Of a stretch of 53,212 bases of DNA, positions 7,792-15,566 are shown in pieces. Within the stretch, counting starts at the first letter, position 1, and the number at the start of each line of letters is the position of its first letter. Source of the DNA: Treponema sp. (GTDB taxonomy: Bacteria; Spirochaetota; Spirochaetia; Treponematales; Breznakiellaceae); NCBI GenBank assembly GCA_003245635.1, contig QKCO01000068.1:1-53212 (forward strand). Reading direction: 5' to 3'. A program made the position numbers and the translations under genes. The notes under the pieces are model-generated. The model searched no databases and was not told the DNA's origin. It was given only the letters and a program-made list of their open reading frames with translations.

Positions 7792-10650
7792 TCAGATCAA
7801 GTTGATCGATTTCGCGTCGGCGTACAGAGCCGCGTTCCATCGATTTCTGGTCGTGTAATCCCGCTTCATCGCTGCGTCGTCGATGCGGCTGGAGCGACGC
7901 TGCAGCCGCTTGAACGCGAGGCTGAGCGCCGTCTGCCAATCGACCGATGGCACGCCGGAAGCCCGCAGGGAAGAAGCGAACGCCCAGAAATAGAACGCGT
8001 CGTAGGGATCGAGTTCGGACACGGGCTCCTCCCTCGCGATCCGGTGCAATTCGGATACGGCTTCGGACGCGCGGCCGAGTTCGGCGAGCGCGAAGGACCG
8101 ATAGACCCGGACGAGCCTGAGGGTTACGCGGTCCCTGCCGTCTCGGCCGATCGCCCGATCCTCCACGAACGCGAATCCGCTCGAAAGGTCGAGCCGTTCG
8201 GGATTCCGGAACACGGCAGGCGGCGGGGCCGCGATGTAGGCGTCGGCGATTTTTTCGACGGCTTCGTATTCGCGGCGCAGGAAGGCCGCCTCGATCCGGA
8301 AGAGGGACGCATCTGCCGATTCATCGGCGAAAGGTGGAGCGGCCGATTCACCGGCGAATGCGAGGGATCGATCGCGCCAATTGAGGAAGAGGCTTCGGGG
8401 AGAACCGCCGCGGGAGCCGAGCGAGTCGAAGATTTCGACCGCCCGACCGTAGCGCCCGGAAGAGAACGCTATCCGGCCTTGCATGAAAAGCGCCCATGAA
8501 CGCCAGTCCCCGTGGAAAAGCGCGTCTGCGCGCCGTTCGGCGTCGGCGGCGTCCCTTTCGGCTCGCGAGATATTGCCGAGCAGGAATTGGGTCGCGGCGC
8601 CGTTCACCGAAGAGAGCATCGCCTCGTGCCGGTCGTCCGCGCTTTCCGCGCTTTCCGCGGCGAAACCGAAATAATCGATCGCTTCGTTGATCCGTTCGCG
8701 GGCGAGCTCGGCTTCTCCGAGCAGCCGGTACGCGCGGGAAAGACCTTTCTTGGCCCGATCGCCCTGGAGCAGGATGAGCGCCTTCTTCGCTTCGCCGGAA
8801 GCCGCGGCTATCGATGCGGCGCCGAGGGGGTATTCGGAAAGGGCGTACGCCGAACGGTCGAGCAGATCGAAAGACGCGTAGCGGGGACGGCCATCAGTTC
8901 CCGGGAAGGCGGCGGCGAAGGCGGCGGAGACGGCTGGTTCGTCTTCGTAGAGCAGCGCCTTGCGCGTCGAGAAAAGAGCCCGCAGCTCCGGTTCCCGGCT
9001 TTTCCCAACTACGGAAGAAAGGCTCCCGGTCTTTACGGCGGATTCGAAAGCGCCGTACTCGCCGCGGAGCAAGCCCTCGATCACGGCATCGAGGATTCCG
9101 TCGTCGTCTATTTCCCCGCCGAGGCCTACGAGCCGCACCGTCGTCTCGTAGGAATTGAGCATAGCCTTGCGGGCGACCAGGGCCTCCAAGCGCCCGCGCA
9201 CGAGAACCCGCACCGCATCCGCGCGCGGGCCGAGGAGCGATTCGGCGAAGCGGACGAATCCGGGAACGACGATGCGCGGGTCCGTCTCGTCGTCGATGAT
9301 TCCCAGAGCCCTGAGCCGGGCCAGGCCGAGGGGCAACGCCGCGCGCGGGTTTCCTGCGGCGGTCAAAGCCGCCGAAAGCTCCCCCGGAGGAAGCAGCTCG
9401 TTGGAAAGAGACAGGGCATAGGCGATCTCGAGCAGGTCGCCCGCCATGCGGGGATGGAGCGAGGCGAGAGATCCGTCGGCGTTCTGTTGCCAGCCGACGG
9501 CAGTCCGCAAGGCCGCCGCGACGCCGCCGGAAGCCGCCGCGCGCAAGCACTCGTCGTACAGCGCTGATTGGCCGAGCGCGTCCGCCAATTCGTTCCGCGA
9601 AGGGATATCCGCCCGCAGACGGATGGGAGCGGAAGACGACAATCCAGCCGACGCGCCTCCGGCCGAATCCGTGAAGACTGCGTGCGAGCGGCCGGCCGCG
9701 GCCAGAGGCCCGATAACCGAAGCGAGCAGGCCGCGCGCGGAATCCTCGGCGAAATGGACGTTCTCGACGACGACGACGGGCATCTTCGACGCAGGCAGCG
9801 AGCCGAGCCAGGCATCGACGAACGCGGCGAAATACGCGGAAAACGCCTTCTCCCGCTCGGCGGCTAATTCGGCGGACAACCGCGCGGCGCCGATCGCTTC
9901 GACGACGGAGCGGGATTCGCGCAGACTTGAAGCGGCGTCCGCGTTTCGTTCGGCTATTCGGGACCACAGGCTTTCCGACAGCGCATCGGCGATCGGGGAC
10001 AGACCCCGCCCCGCTTCGTCGAAAGAAATCCGCAGCGTCTCGACCGACGACGATATGCGGGAAAGGGCGAGCCGGAGCGTCTGCCTCTTGCCGCAGAGCG
10101 GCGGCCCTTCGAGGACGACCAGGCGCTTGTCCCGAGCCGGATCCGAAAGGCCGAGCGAGTAGATTCGATCGGCTAGGCCGCGGCGGAACCAGAAATCGTC
10201 GGCGTCGATCGCCGGCTTATCGCGCAGCTTGAAAGCGTCGAGCGCGTACCACCCGCCCGATTCGCGAAATACGGCGTATTCCGACAAGGAGGAAGCCGCC
10301 TGCCGGTCGCACCAGATTCCAGAAGGATTTTCATGCGCCGACAAAAACCTGATGAGGGCGGAGCCCTCGTGCCCCTCCCCCTCGGCCCGAAGCACGCAGG
10401 CCCTGCCGAGCAGCTCCTTGTCGACCAAAGAGAGCGCTTGCGAAAGGCTTTCGAGCGCGAGAGCTATATCGAGCCACAGGGCTATCGCCGCCTGCGGGAA
10501 TTCGGCCGCGATCAGGCTTCCTTCCCGCCGGACGGACGCGCCGCAGTCGCGCAGCGCTCCGGCGACGGTCGATTCGAAGCGGCCCATATCGTTCGGACGG
10601 ATGCGTTTCAGCTGGGACAGGTATCGGATGCCGAGTTCTAATTTGATCAT
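7792..10650 (-). CDS. Large ATPase with TPR-like C-terminal half, function unknown
   Basis: A 952-residue cytoplasmic protein with no signal peptide. The first 150 or so residues faintly resemble a degenerate class III nucleotide cyclase domain; this is weak inference. A P-loop NTPase domain follows, with a Walker A-like GPPLCGKRQT near residue 182 and a Walker B-like MPVVVVENVHF near 290. From about residue 570 the protein is a series of Ala-rich paired helices typical of TPR-type repeats. This order (sensor-like, STAND-type ATPase, TPR) occurs in signalling and transcription regulators, but no DNA-binding domain is visible. The ATG at 10650 has AAGGAAG directly before it. It ends just upstream of the tRNA promoter and stands alone on its strand. 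Confidence 0.75.
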   Translation of the reverse strand: MIKLELGIRYLSQLKRIRPNDMGRFESTVAGALRDCGASVRREGSLIAAEFPQAAIALWLDIALALESLSQALSLVDKELLGRACVLRAEGEGHEGSALIRFLSAHENPSGIWCDRQAASSLSEYAVFRESGGWYALDAFKLRDKPAIDADDFWFRRGLADRIYSLGLSDPARDKRLVVLEGPPLCGKRQTLRLALSRISSSVETLRISFDEAGRGLSPIADALSESLWSRIAERNADAASSLRESRSVVEAIGAARLSAELAAEREKAFSAYFAAFVDAWLGSLPASKMPVVVVENVHFAEDSARGLLASVIGPLAAAGRSHAVFTDSAGGASAGLSSSAPIRLRADIPSRNELADALGQSALYDECLRAAASGGVAAALRTAVGWQQNADGSLASLHPRMAGDLLEIAYALSLSNELLPPGELSAALTAAGNPRAALPLGLARLRALGIIDDETDPRIVVPGFVRFAESLLGPRADAVRVLVRGRLEALVARKAMLNSYETTVRLVGLGGEIDDDGILDAVIEGLLRGEYGAFESAVKTGSLSSVVGKSREPELRALFSTRKALLYEDEPAVSAAFAAAFPGTDGRPRYASFDLLDRSAYALSEYPLGAASIAAASGEAKKALILLQGDRAKKGLSRAYRLLGEAELARERINEAIDYFGFAAESAESADDRHEAMLSSVNGAATQFLLGNISRAERDAADAERRADALFHGDWRSWALFMQGRIAFSSGRYGRAVEIFDSLGSRGGSPRSLFLNWRDRSLAFAGESAAPPFADESADASLFRIEAAFLRREYEAVEKIADAYIAAPPPAVFRNPERLDLSSGFAFVEDRAIGRDGRDRVTLRLVRVYRSFALAELGRASEAVSELHRIAREEPVSELDPYDAFYFWAFASSLRASGVPSVDWQTALSLAFKRLQRRSSRIDDAAMKRDYTTRNRWNAALYADAKSINLI

Positions 10651-10749
10651 CTTCCTTACATCATCGACTAAGCGGCGCGATAATTGAGCGCATACGGGAA
10701 AAGGAGATTTGTATAAAGATGCAGATTATGCGTCTATTCTGTATAGCTA

Positions 10750-10778
10750 TTGAATAGAAAAACGGAATTCGATACTAT
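10750..10778 (+). promoter_or_regulatory. Predicted promoter upstream of the small RNA/leader
   Basis: TTGAAT (10750-10755) and TACTAT (10773-10778) are 17 bases apart. Transcription would begin near 10785. Together with the terminator ending at 10856 it defines a unit of about 70 bases. The remaining gap on either side (10651-10749 and 10857-10926) holds no gene that I can support. A GC-rich hairpin at 10895-10914 (arms CGCCGCG/CGCGGCG) precedes the ribosome binding site of the next gene. Confidence 0.6.
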
Positions 10779-10785
10779 CGTCTTC

Positions 10786-10856
10786 ATAGTGGCGGCACGA
10801 ACTGCGATTCGGACCGCGGCCCCGGGGTTTCACCTCCTTTTCCTCGGGGCCTTTTT
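10786..10856 (+). ncRNA. Candidate small RNA or attenuated leader with anti-Shine-Dalgarno loop
   Basis: A predicted transcript of about 71 bases between a good promoter and an intrinsic terminator, with no open reading frame. The loop of the terminator hairpin (10828-10841) contains CACCTCCTTT, the same sequence as the 3' tail of 16S rRNA that binds Shine-Dalgarno sites. It could pair in trans with GGAGG-type ribosome binding sites, or in cis with the GGAGG of the downstream carbamoyltransferase gene when termination fails. No known riboswitch class was recognised. Existence of the RNA is inferred. Confidence 0.4.
10818..10856 (+). terminator. Intrinsic terminator/attenuator before the carbamoyltransferase gene
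   Basis: GGCCCCGGGG (10818-10827) pairs with CCTCGGGGCC (10842-10851) over 10 bp, with one G-U pair, around a 14-base pyrimidine-rich loop. TTTTT follows at 10852-10856. It sits 70 bases before the next start codon, so it can act as an attenuator or end a small RNA. Confidence 0.75.
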
Positions 10857-10926
10857 GCGTCCCTTCGTCCCAAACGCCCACCGAAAAGGATACACGCCGC
10901 GCGGAGCCGCGGCGCACGGAGGATAG

Positions 10927-11868
10927 ATGAATCCCGAAACGCTCAAAGGCCGATCCCTCCTGTCATGGAAGGACTATTCAAGCGAGGAAATCCGTTATTT
11001 CCTCGATCTCTCGATGAAGGTCAAGGCAGAGAAAGTGTGCGGAGAACGTCCGCAGCGCTTCGTCGGCCGCACCGTGGCCTTGCTCTTCGAGAAGCGCTCC
11101 ACCCGCACCCGCTGCGCGTTCGAGACCGCCTTCGGAGAAGAAGGAGGTCATCCGGTATTCCTGTCGACCCAAGATATCCAGCTCGGCGCGAAGGAGTCCG
11201 TCGAAGACACTGCCCGAGTGCTCGGCAGAATGTTCGACGGCATCGAATTCCGCGGCTTCAAGCAATCGACCGTCGAAACGCTCGCCGCCTATTCGGGCGT
11301 CCCCGTCTACAACGGCCTTACCGACGAATTCCATCCGACCCAGGCGCTCGCGGACCTCATGACTCTCGAGGAGGCCTTCGGAGACTCCAAGGGCCGCAAG
11401 CTTTGCTTCGTCGGAGACGGCCGCAACAACGTCGCCCGATCGCTCATGGTGATCTGCTCGAAGATGGGAGTGAATTTTTCCGTCGTCACGCCGAAATCCC
11501 TCTTTCCGGACGCCAAGCTCCGTGAAATGTGCGCTCCTTTCGCGGCGGCCTCCGGAGCGAAGATCGAAATCACCGATGACCTGGACGCGGTCAAGGGCGC
11601 CGATGCACTGTACACCGACGTGTGGGTTTCGATGGGCGAGGAGGCGCTCCGCGCCGAACGGGTCAAAATGCTCGAGCCCTACCGCGTCGACCAGAAGCTC
11701 ATGGACCGCACCGGACGCGCCGATTCGATCTTCCTCCACTGCCTCCCCGCCGTGAAGGGAGAAGAGGTTTCGGCGGACGTGATCGACGGCCCCCGCAGCC
11801 GCGCATGGGACCAGGCGGAGAACCGCAAGCATACGATCAAAGCCATCATGCTGGCCACGATGCGCTGA
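10927..11868 (+). CDS. argF: Ornithine carbamoyltransferase
   Basis: Joins ornithine and carbamoyl phosphate to give citrulline in arginine synthesis, or runs in reverse in the arginine deiminase pathway (arcB). The carbamoyl-phosphate motif STRTR is at residues 58-62, HPTQ near 138-141, DVWVSMGEE in the ornithine-side loop, and HCLPA near 270. The 313-aa length fits ArgF better than the slightly longer ArcB, although DVWVSMGE occurs in both. No other arginine gene is in the window, so the direction of the pathway cannot be set from context. The ATG has GGAGG at 10918-10922. The preceding terminator and anti-Shine-Dalgarno loop suggest regulation at the leader. Confidence 0.93.
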   Translation: MNPETLKGRSLLSWKDYSSEEIRYFLDLSMKVKAEKVCGERPQRFVGRTVALLFEKRSTRTRCAFETAFGEEGGHPVFLSTQDIQLGAKESVEDTARVLGRMFDGIEFRGFKQSTVETLAAYSGVPVYNGLTDEFHPTQALADLMTLEEAFGDSKGRKLCFVGDGRNNVARSLMVICSKMGVNFSVVTPKSLFPDAKLREMCAPFAAASGAKIEITDDLDAVKGADALYTDVWVSMGEEALRAERVKMLEPYRVDQKLMDRTGRADSIFLHCLPAVKGEEVSADVIDGPRSRAWDQAENRKHTIKAIMLATMR

Positions 11869-11880
11869 CCGGGAAAAATC

Positions 11881-11909
11881 TTGCTATTACCGGCCGGCGC
11901 GATTATACT
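11881..11909 (+). promoter_or_regulatory. Predicted promoter of the 11941-14527 operon
   Basis: TTGCTA (11881-11886), a 17-base spacer and TATACT (11904-11909) lie just after the carbamoyltransferase stop and about 30 bases before the next start. Confidence 0.55.
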
Positions 11910-11940
11910 TCATGGCGAAGTCCAGAAACGGAGGATTGCG

Positions 11941-12384
11941 TTGAAGACGATACGTTTCTTGTCGGCCGCGATGATTGCAGCGTTCAGCGTGTTGTCGGTT
12001 TTCGCCCAGGAGCCGGCGAAAGCCGAAGCCGTGGATATAAAGCCGGAGAACAGCTCGGCTTACTACTACGTGAACGTACCGATCGAAAAGATTTACCCGC
12101 ACCGCCTCGGTTTCGTCATCAGTTACCGAAAAGGCGGCTCTTCCCTCGGGCAGTCGTATCTTCCCATCAAGTGGTTCGAGAAATCGGCCGGAAAGGGGGA
12201 GCTTATCCGGCTCGCCGGCGGCACCCAGTGGCCGTACCTGAGCGTGTTCTACAAGGACGGCAAGGTCGACCACATCCGGCTCTTCGTGAGAGAGGAATTG
12301 TCGCACCCGTCATGGGGCAGCCTGCCTTCCACGGCGAAGATCGACGACCGCTTCGACGTAGAGGAACTCCATCTGGAGTATTGA
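11941..12384 (+). CDS. Small exported protein, unknown function
   Basis: 147 residues with a clear Sec signal peptide: KTIR, then a hydrophobic FLSAAMIAAFSVLSVFA core, with signal peptidase I cleavage likely after VFA and before QEP. The mature part is about 125 residues, rich in Tyr and basic residues (YYYVNVPIEKIYPHRLGFVISYRK). It probably forms a beta-rich periplasmic domain; I recognise no family. I use the TTG at 11941, since GGAGG lies 6 bases before it and the longer upstream extension is not protein-like. Its stop overlaps the next start (TGATG), so it is cotranslated with the M24 peptidase gene. Confidence 0.75.
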   Translation: MKTIRFLSAAMIAAFSVLSVFAQEPAKAEAVDIKPENSSAYYYVNVPIEKIYPHRLGFVISYRKGGSSLGQSYLPIKWFEKSAGKGELIRLAGGTQWPYLSVFYKDGKVDHIRLFVREELSHPSWGSLPSTAKIDDRFDVEELHLEY

Positions 12385-13568
12385 TGGACAACGCCCTTCT
12401 AGCCCGCCTTCGGGAAGCCATCCGCGGCGAAAGCCTCGACGGATGGCTTTTTTATAATTTCCGCCATCGAGACCGCCTCTCCGACGAAATACTCGGCATC
12501 GAGCAGGACAGGTCCAACACGAGACCCTGGATATACGCCGTCCCCGCTTCAGGCGACGCGCTCAAGATCGTCAACTCGATAGAGCGGGCCGCGCTCGACG
12601 GACTGCCCGGCGCTGCGGTCGAGTACGGCGAGCGGAGCGCTCTTTTCGCGGCGCTCGCAAAATTTTCAGGACAGCGCTGGGCGGCGCATATCTCCGAAGA
12701 GCTTCCCGTCATTTCGTTCCTGGACGAAGGCACCGCTGGACTCGTGAGGAGAGAAGGACTAGAGCTCGTACCGGCCGCGGCGCTCGTCCAACGCTTCAAA
12801 GGACTACTCGACGAAGGAGGAGCCGCTTCGCACGAACGCGCGGCGGGAGCGCTCCGGAGCATCGTCGAGGAATGCTGGAACTTCGTCGACCACTCGTACC
12901 GGACCGGAACGGCGGTCACCGAGGGCGAAGTACGGAACCTGATGCTCGCCGGAATGGAGAAGCGTGGACTCGTCACCGATCACCCGCCCATAGTAGGCGC
13001 AGGCGCGCATACGGCCGACCCGCATTACGATTTTTCCGGCGCCGGCGCGCCGTTCGCGCGGGGCGACGTGATCCAATTCGACCTCTGGGCCAAGGAGCGG
13101 GCCCCCGCGGCGATCTACGCGGATATCTCCTGGGTCGGCGTATTCGGCGAAAGCGCCGACGAAGGGACGGAAAGCGCATGGCGCGCTCTGCGGAGCGCGC
13201 GGGACGCGGCCGTCGGCTTCATCGGGGCCGAGCTTGCGGCGGGCAGGAGGCCGACCGGAGCATCCGTCGACCGCCGCGTCCGGGAAAGGCTGATCGCGGA
13301 CGGATACGGAGAAGCCCTGCGCCACCGCACCGGGCACGGCATCGACACCGAATGCCACGGCTCCGGCGCCAATCTCGACTCGGTGGAATTTCCCGACCAC
13401 AGACTCCTGCTCGACGGTTCCTGCTTCTCGGTCGAGCCGGGACTCTATTTCGACTTCTTCGGCCTCAGGACCGAAATCGACGTCTATATTTCAGGCGGCA
13501 AGCCGGTAGTTTCCGGCGGAAAAGCGCCGCAGATCGAACTGCTCTATTGCGGAAGGAGCTCCCATTGA
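12384..13568 (+). CDS. M24 family metallopeptidase (Xaa-Pro aminopeptidase-like)
   Basis: A cytoplasmic dinuclear-metal aminopeptidase that probably removes residues next to proline. The C-terminal pita-bread domain has all five metal ligands: two Asp in FDLWAKE...IYADISW (about residues 232 and 243), His in HRTGHGID (about 317), and two Glu in SVEPGLY (about 351) and RTEID (about 364). The first 170 residues form the creatinase-type N-terminal domain. The true start is the ATG at 12384, overlapping the preceding stop; sequence upstream in this frame is a shadow. The 394-aa length is usual. It overlaps the DHH gene by 4 bp, so the three genes form one translational unit. Confidence 0.9.
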   Translation: MDNALLARLREAIRGESLDGWLFYNFRHRDRLSDEILGIEQDRSNTRPWIYAVPASGDALKIVNSIERAALDGLPGAAVEYGERSALFAALAKFSGQRWAAHISEELPVISFLDEGTAGLVRREGLELVPAAALVQRFKGLLDEGGAASHERAAGALRSIVEECWNFVDHSYRTGTAVTEGEVRNLMLAGMEKRGLVTDHPPIVGAGAHTADPHYDFSGAGAPFARGDVIQFDLWAKERAPAAIYADISWVGVFGESADEGTESAWRALRSARDAAVGFIGAELAAGRRPTGASVDRRVRERLIADGYGEALRHRTGHGIDTECHGSGANLDSVEFPDHRLLLDGSCFSVEPGLYFDFFGLRTEIDVYISGGKPVVSGGKAPQIELLYCGRSSH

Positions 13569-14527
13569 TTCCCGTACCCCAAGAACTCATCGATTTCATA
13601 CGCGGCGGCGAACGATTCCTCGTCGCCGGACACAAAGAGCCCGACGGGGATTGCGTAGGCAGCCAGCTGGCGTTGGCGTCGGCGCTCAGGAGGCTCGGCA
13701 AGAGCGCCGTCCCCTGCTCCGCCGGTCCCTTCAAGCGGCCCGAAATCAAGGCGTACGAGCCGATCTTCACCGCTTCCCCGAGCGAGGAAGATCGGCGCAA
13801 CGCGCGCGCGATCATCATGGACTGCTCGAACGCGGCCCGGACAGGGGACCTCGAACCCTTTCTCGCGGGCGCGCCGGTTGCGGTCATCGACCACCACGCG
13901 TCCTCGGAACGTTTCGGAGATGTTTCCTTCGTCGACGACAAGGCGCCCTCGGTGACGTTCATGACGCTCGCGCTCATCGAGGCGCTCGGAATCGAACCCA
14001 CTAAGGAAGAGGCGGAGCTCCTGCTTTTCGGCCTCTGCACCGATACCGGCTTCTTCAGGCACGTCGATTCTCCTTCCTGGGAAACATTCGAGTACGCGGC
14101 GCGCATGATGCGCGCGGGAGCGAGTCCGAAGCGGACCTTCTTCGCGATGAACGGAGGCAAAAGCTTCGAGTCGCGCATCCTCATGGGCCTTATTCTTTCA
14201 CGCATCGAGTCCCATTTCGGCGGCAAGCTCGTGCTCTCCTACGAAAACCTGGAAGACACCGAACGCTTCGGGCTCCAAGGCAGGGATTCCGACGCCCTGT
14301 ACCAGCTGCTCCAATCGATCGGGGGCGTCGAGGCGGTCGTGCTGATCAGGCAGGAGACGCCGGACAACTGCACCGTCGGCTTCCGCTCGCGCGAAAGCGT
14401 GGACGTGTCCGCGATCGCTTCCCGCTTCGGCGGCGGCGGCCACAAGCAAGCCGCCGGCTTGAGCGCGAAGGGAACGATAGCCGGGTTGCGCGAAGGGATT
14501 CTCGCGGCGTTCGCCGAAGTTTTGTAA
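13565..14527 (+). CDS. nrnA: DHH/DHHA1 phosphoesterase (NrnA-like)
   Basis: Manganese phosphoesterase of the NrnA type, expected to degrade nanoRNA or linear dinucleotides and perhaps 3'-phosphoadenosine 5'-phosphate. All DHH motifs are visible: GHKEPDGDCVGS (about residue 22), IIMDCSN, VIDHHAS, and FGLCTDTG. The C-terminal DHHA1 domain ends with GGGGHKQAAG. The start is a TTG at 13565, overlapping the previous stop (TTGA), with GGAAGGAG six bases before it; the longer frame upstream is a shadow of the peptidase. It is 320 aa, normal for NrnA. It is the last gene of the operon, followed by a terminator at 14549. The substrate is inferred from the family only. Confidence 0.9.
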   Translation: MIPVPQELIDFIRGGERFLVAGHKEPDGDCVGSQLALASALRRLGKSAVPCSAGPFKRPEIKAYEPIFTASPSEEDRRNARAIIMDCSNAARTGDLEPFLAGAPVAVIDHHASSERFGDVSFVDDKAPSVTFMTLALIEALGIEPTKEEAELLLFGLCTDTGFFRHVDSPSWETFEYAARMMRAGASPKRTFFAMNGGKSFESRILMGLILSRIESHFGGKLVLSYENLEDTERFGLQGRDSDALYQLLQSIGGVEAVVLIRQETPDNCTVGFRSRESVDVSAIASRFGGGGHKQAAGLSAKGTIAGLREGILAAFAEVL

Positions 14528-14548
14528 CCGTTTGTAACATTCGCGCTC

Positions 14549-14580
14549 AAAGGGGAACTGCGATGCGGCACCCCTTTTCT
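14549..14580 (+). terminator. Intrinsic terminator after the DHH gene
   Basis: AAAGGGG (14549-14555) pairs with CCCCTTT (14571-14577), with a short inner CTGC/GCGG stem in the loop, followed by TTCTTT. It lies 22 bases after the stop codon. Confidence 0.7.
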
Positions 14581-14670
14581 TTGCGCGCATTTATCCTTTC
14601 GTTTCATAGATTTGCCCCAGCGGCCCGACCTCCGTCCCTGTAGTCCGGCAACAGCGGCACGCTTCTTGCT

Positions 14671-14699
14671 GATACCTCCGCATCGAAAAAGGAGGCATC
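14671..14699 (+). promoter_or_regulatory. Hairpin sequestering the ribosome binding site of the 14702 gene
   Basis: GATACCTCC (14671-14679) pairs with GGAGGCATC (14691-14699) through 8 of 9 positions around an 11-base, A-rich loop. The right arm contains the whole GGAGG that lies 6 bases before the ATG. The folded form should block initiation, so a temperature, ligand or protein switch is possible. The regulatory role is inferred. Confidence 0.5.
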
Positions 14700-14701
14700 T
14701 C

Positions 14702-15559
14702 ATGAACGACGACAAACCGCTTCATTATCTCTACGAACGCTTCCGCGCAGGGAAGCTCGGGAGGCATGACTTCGAAGCCGCGATCTTCCGTTTCGTGCGC
14801 GACAATCCGCGGCGGTTCAAGATTTCCGGATGGAGGGAGGACGACCGGGAAGAATTCATCGCCGAACTCTATCCGACCATCAGGAAGGCCATAGACGCGT
14901 ACCGAGACGTCGGCTCCTGTTTCGACGCCTACGCGTACACGGCGATCCGCTGGGAAGCCCGCGGATACCGGAGCCGCAAAGCGGAGAAAGCGACGATAGA
15001 GCGTGCCTACTGGATGACGGCGGCGGAGACGGCGAGCGACGAGGAGTCGTTCTACTCCTGCGGGAACGATGCATACGATCAAGACCCGCAATGCCCGCCG
15101 TCGAGGAAGAAGCGGCAGATCCTCGCCTTGACGCTCAAATGCTGCCTGAAAGTGTCCGACGATTTATGCCGAAGGATCGCGCCTTCGGTCGGGCTGCGGC
15201 CCGATGAGCTCGAATCGAAGCTGAACGGCTTGCGGACGCTGGTCGCCGAGCGGGCCGTTCGCCGGCAAGAGCTCGAGGAACTTGCCGCGGCCCACTACTG
15301 CAGAGGCATGATCATGGCGGCGAAGGCGATCGAAGCTCCCTCCTATTCGGACAAGAAGCGCCGTTTCGAGAAATCGGCGGCCGTCGCGAAGCAGCGCCAC
15401 GCGAATTGCCGGGACCGGGCTTCGAAGATATCGGTCGAGGCGACGAACAGGGAAGTAGCCGAAGCGCTCGGCGTGCCGAAGGGAACGATAGACGCGAGCA
15501 TATATTTCCTGAAGCAAAAGAGCGCCCCCCTGTACGATCCGCGCGGCCCGCGGGTATAG
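14702..15559 (+). CDS. Sigma-70-like protein of unknown role
   Basis: A 285-residue cytoplasmic protein. Residues about 45-110 resemble sigma factor region 2: EEFIAELYPTIRKAIDAYRD then CFDAYAYTAIRWEARGYRSRK, comparable to the core-binding helix and the FSTYA..WIR segment of sigma factors. Near the C-terminus TNREVAEALGVPKGTIDASIYFLKQK looks like a helix-turn-helix of the region 4 kind. The middle is Cys- and Arg-rich and matches nothing I know. It could be a divergent sigma factor, an anti-terminator or a sigma mimic. The ATG has GGAGG 6 bases upstream, but inside a hairpin. The gene stands between a terminator and the rdgB promoter, so it is probably monocistronic. Confidence 0.6.
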   Translation: MNDDKPLHYLYERFRAGKLGRHDFEAAIFRFVRDNPRRFKISGWREDDREEFIAELYPTIRKAIDAYRDVGSCFDAYAYTAIRWEARGYRSRKAEKATIERAYWMTAAETASDEESFYSCGNDAYDQDPQCPPSRKKRQILALTLKCCLKVSDDLCRRIAPSVGLRPDELESKLNGLRTLVAERAVRRQELEELAAAHYCRGMIMAAKAIEAPSYSDKKRRFEKSAAVAKQRHANCRDRASKISVEATNREVAEALGVPKGTIDASIYFLKQKSAPLYDPRGPRV

Positions 15560-15560
15560 T
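15555..15560 (+). promoter_or_regulatory. -10 box for a leaderless rdgB mRNA
   Basis: TATAGT ends 6 bases before the rdgB ATG and overlaps the stop codon of the upstream gene. No Shine-Dalgarno sequence is present between them. The -35 region is poor. Confidence 0.4.
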
Positions 15561-15566
15561 GGGCCC

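Noticed and set aside
10895-10914. GC-rich hairpin before the carbamoyltransferase start as a terminator
   Set aside because: No T-run follows, and the ribosome binding site lies outside the stem, so it is noted only as leader structure.
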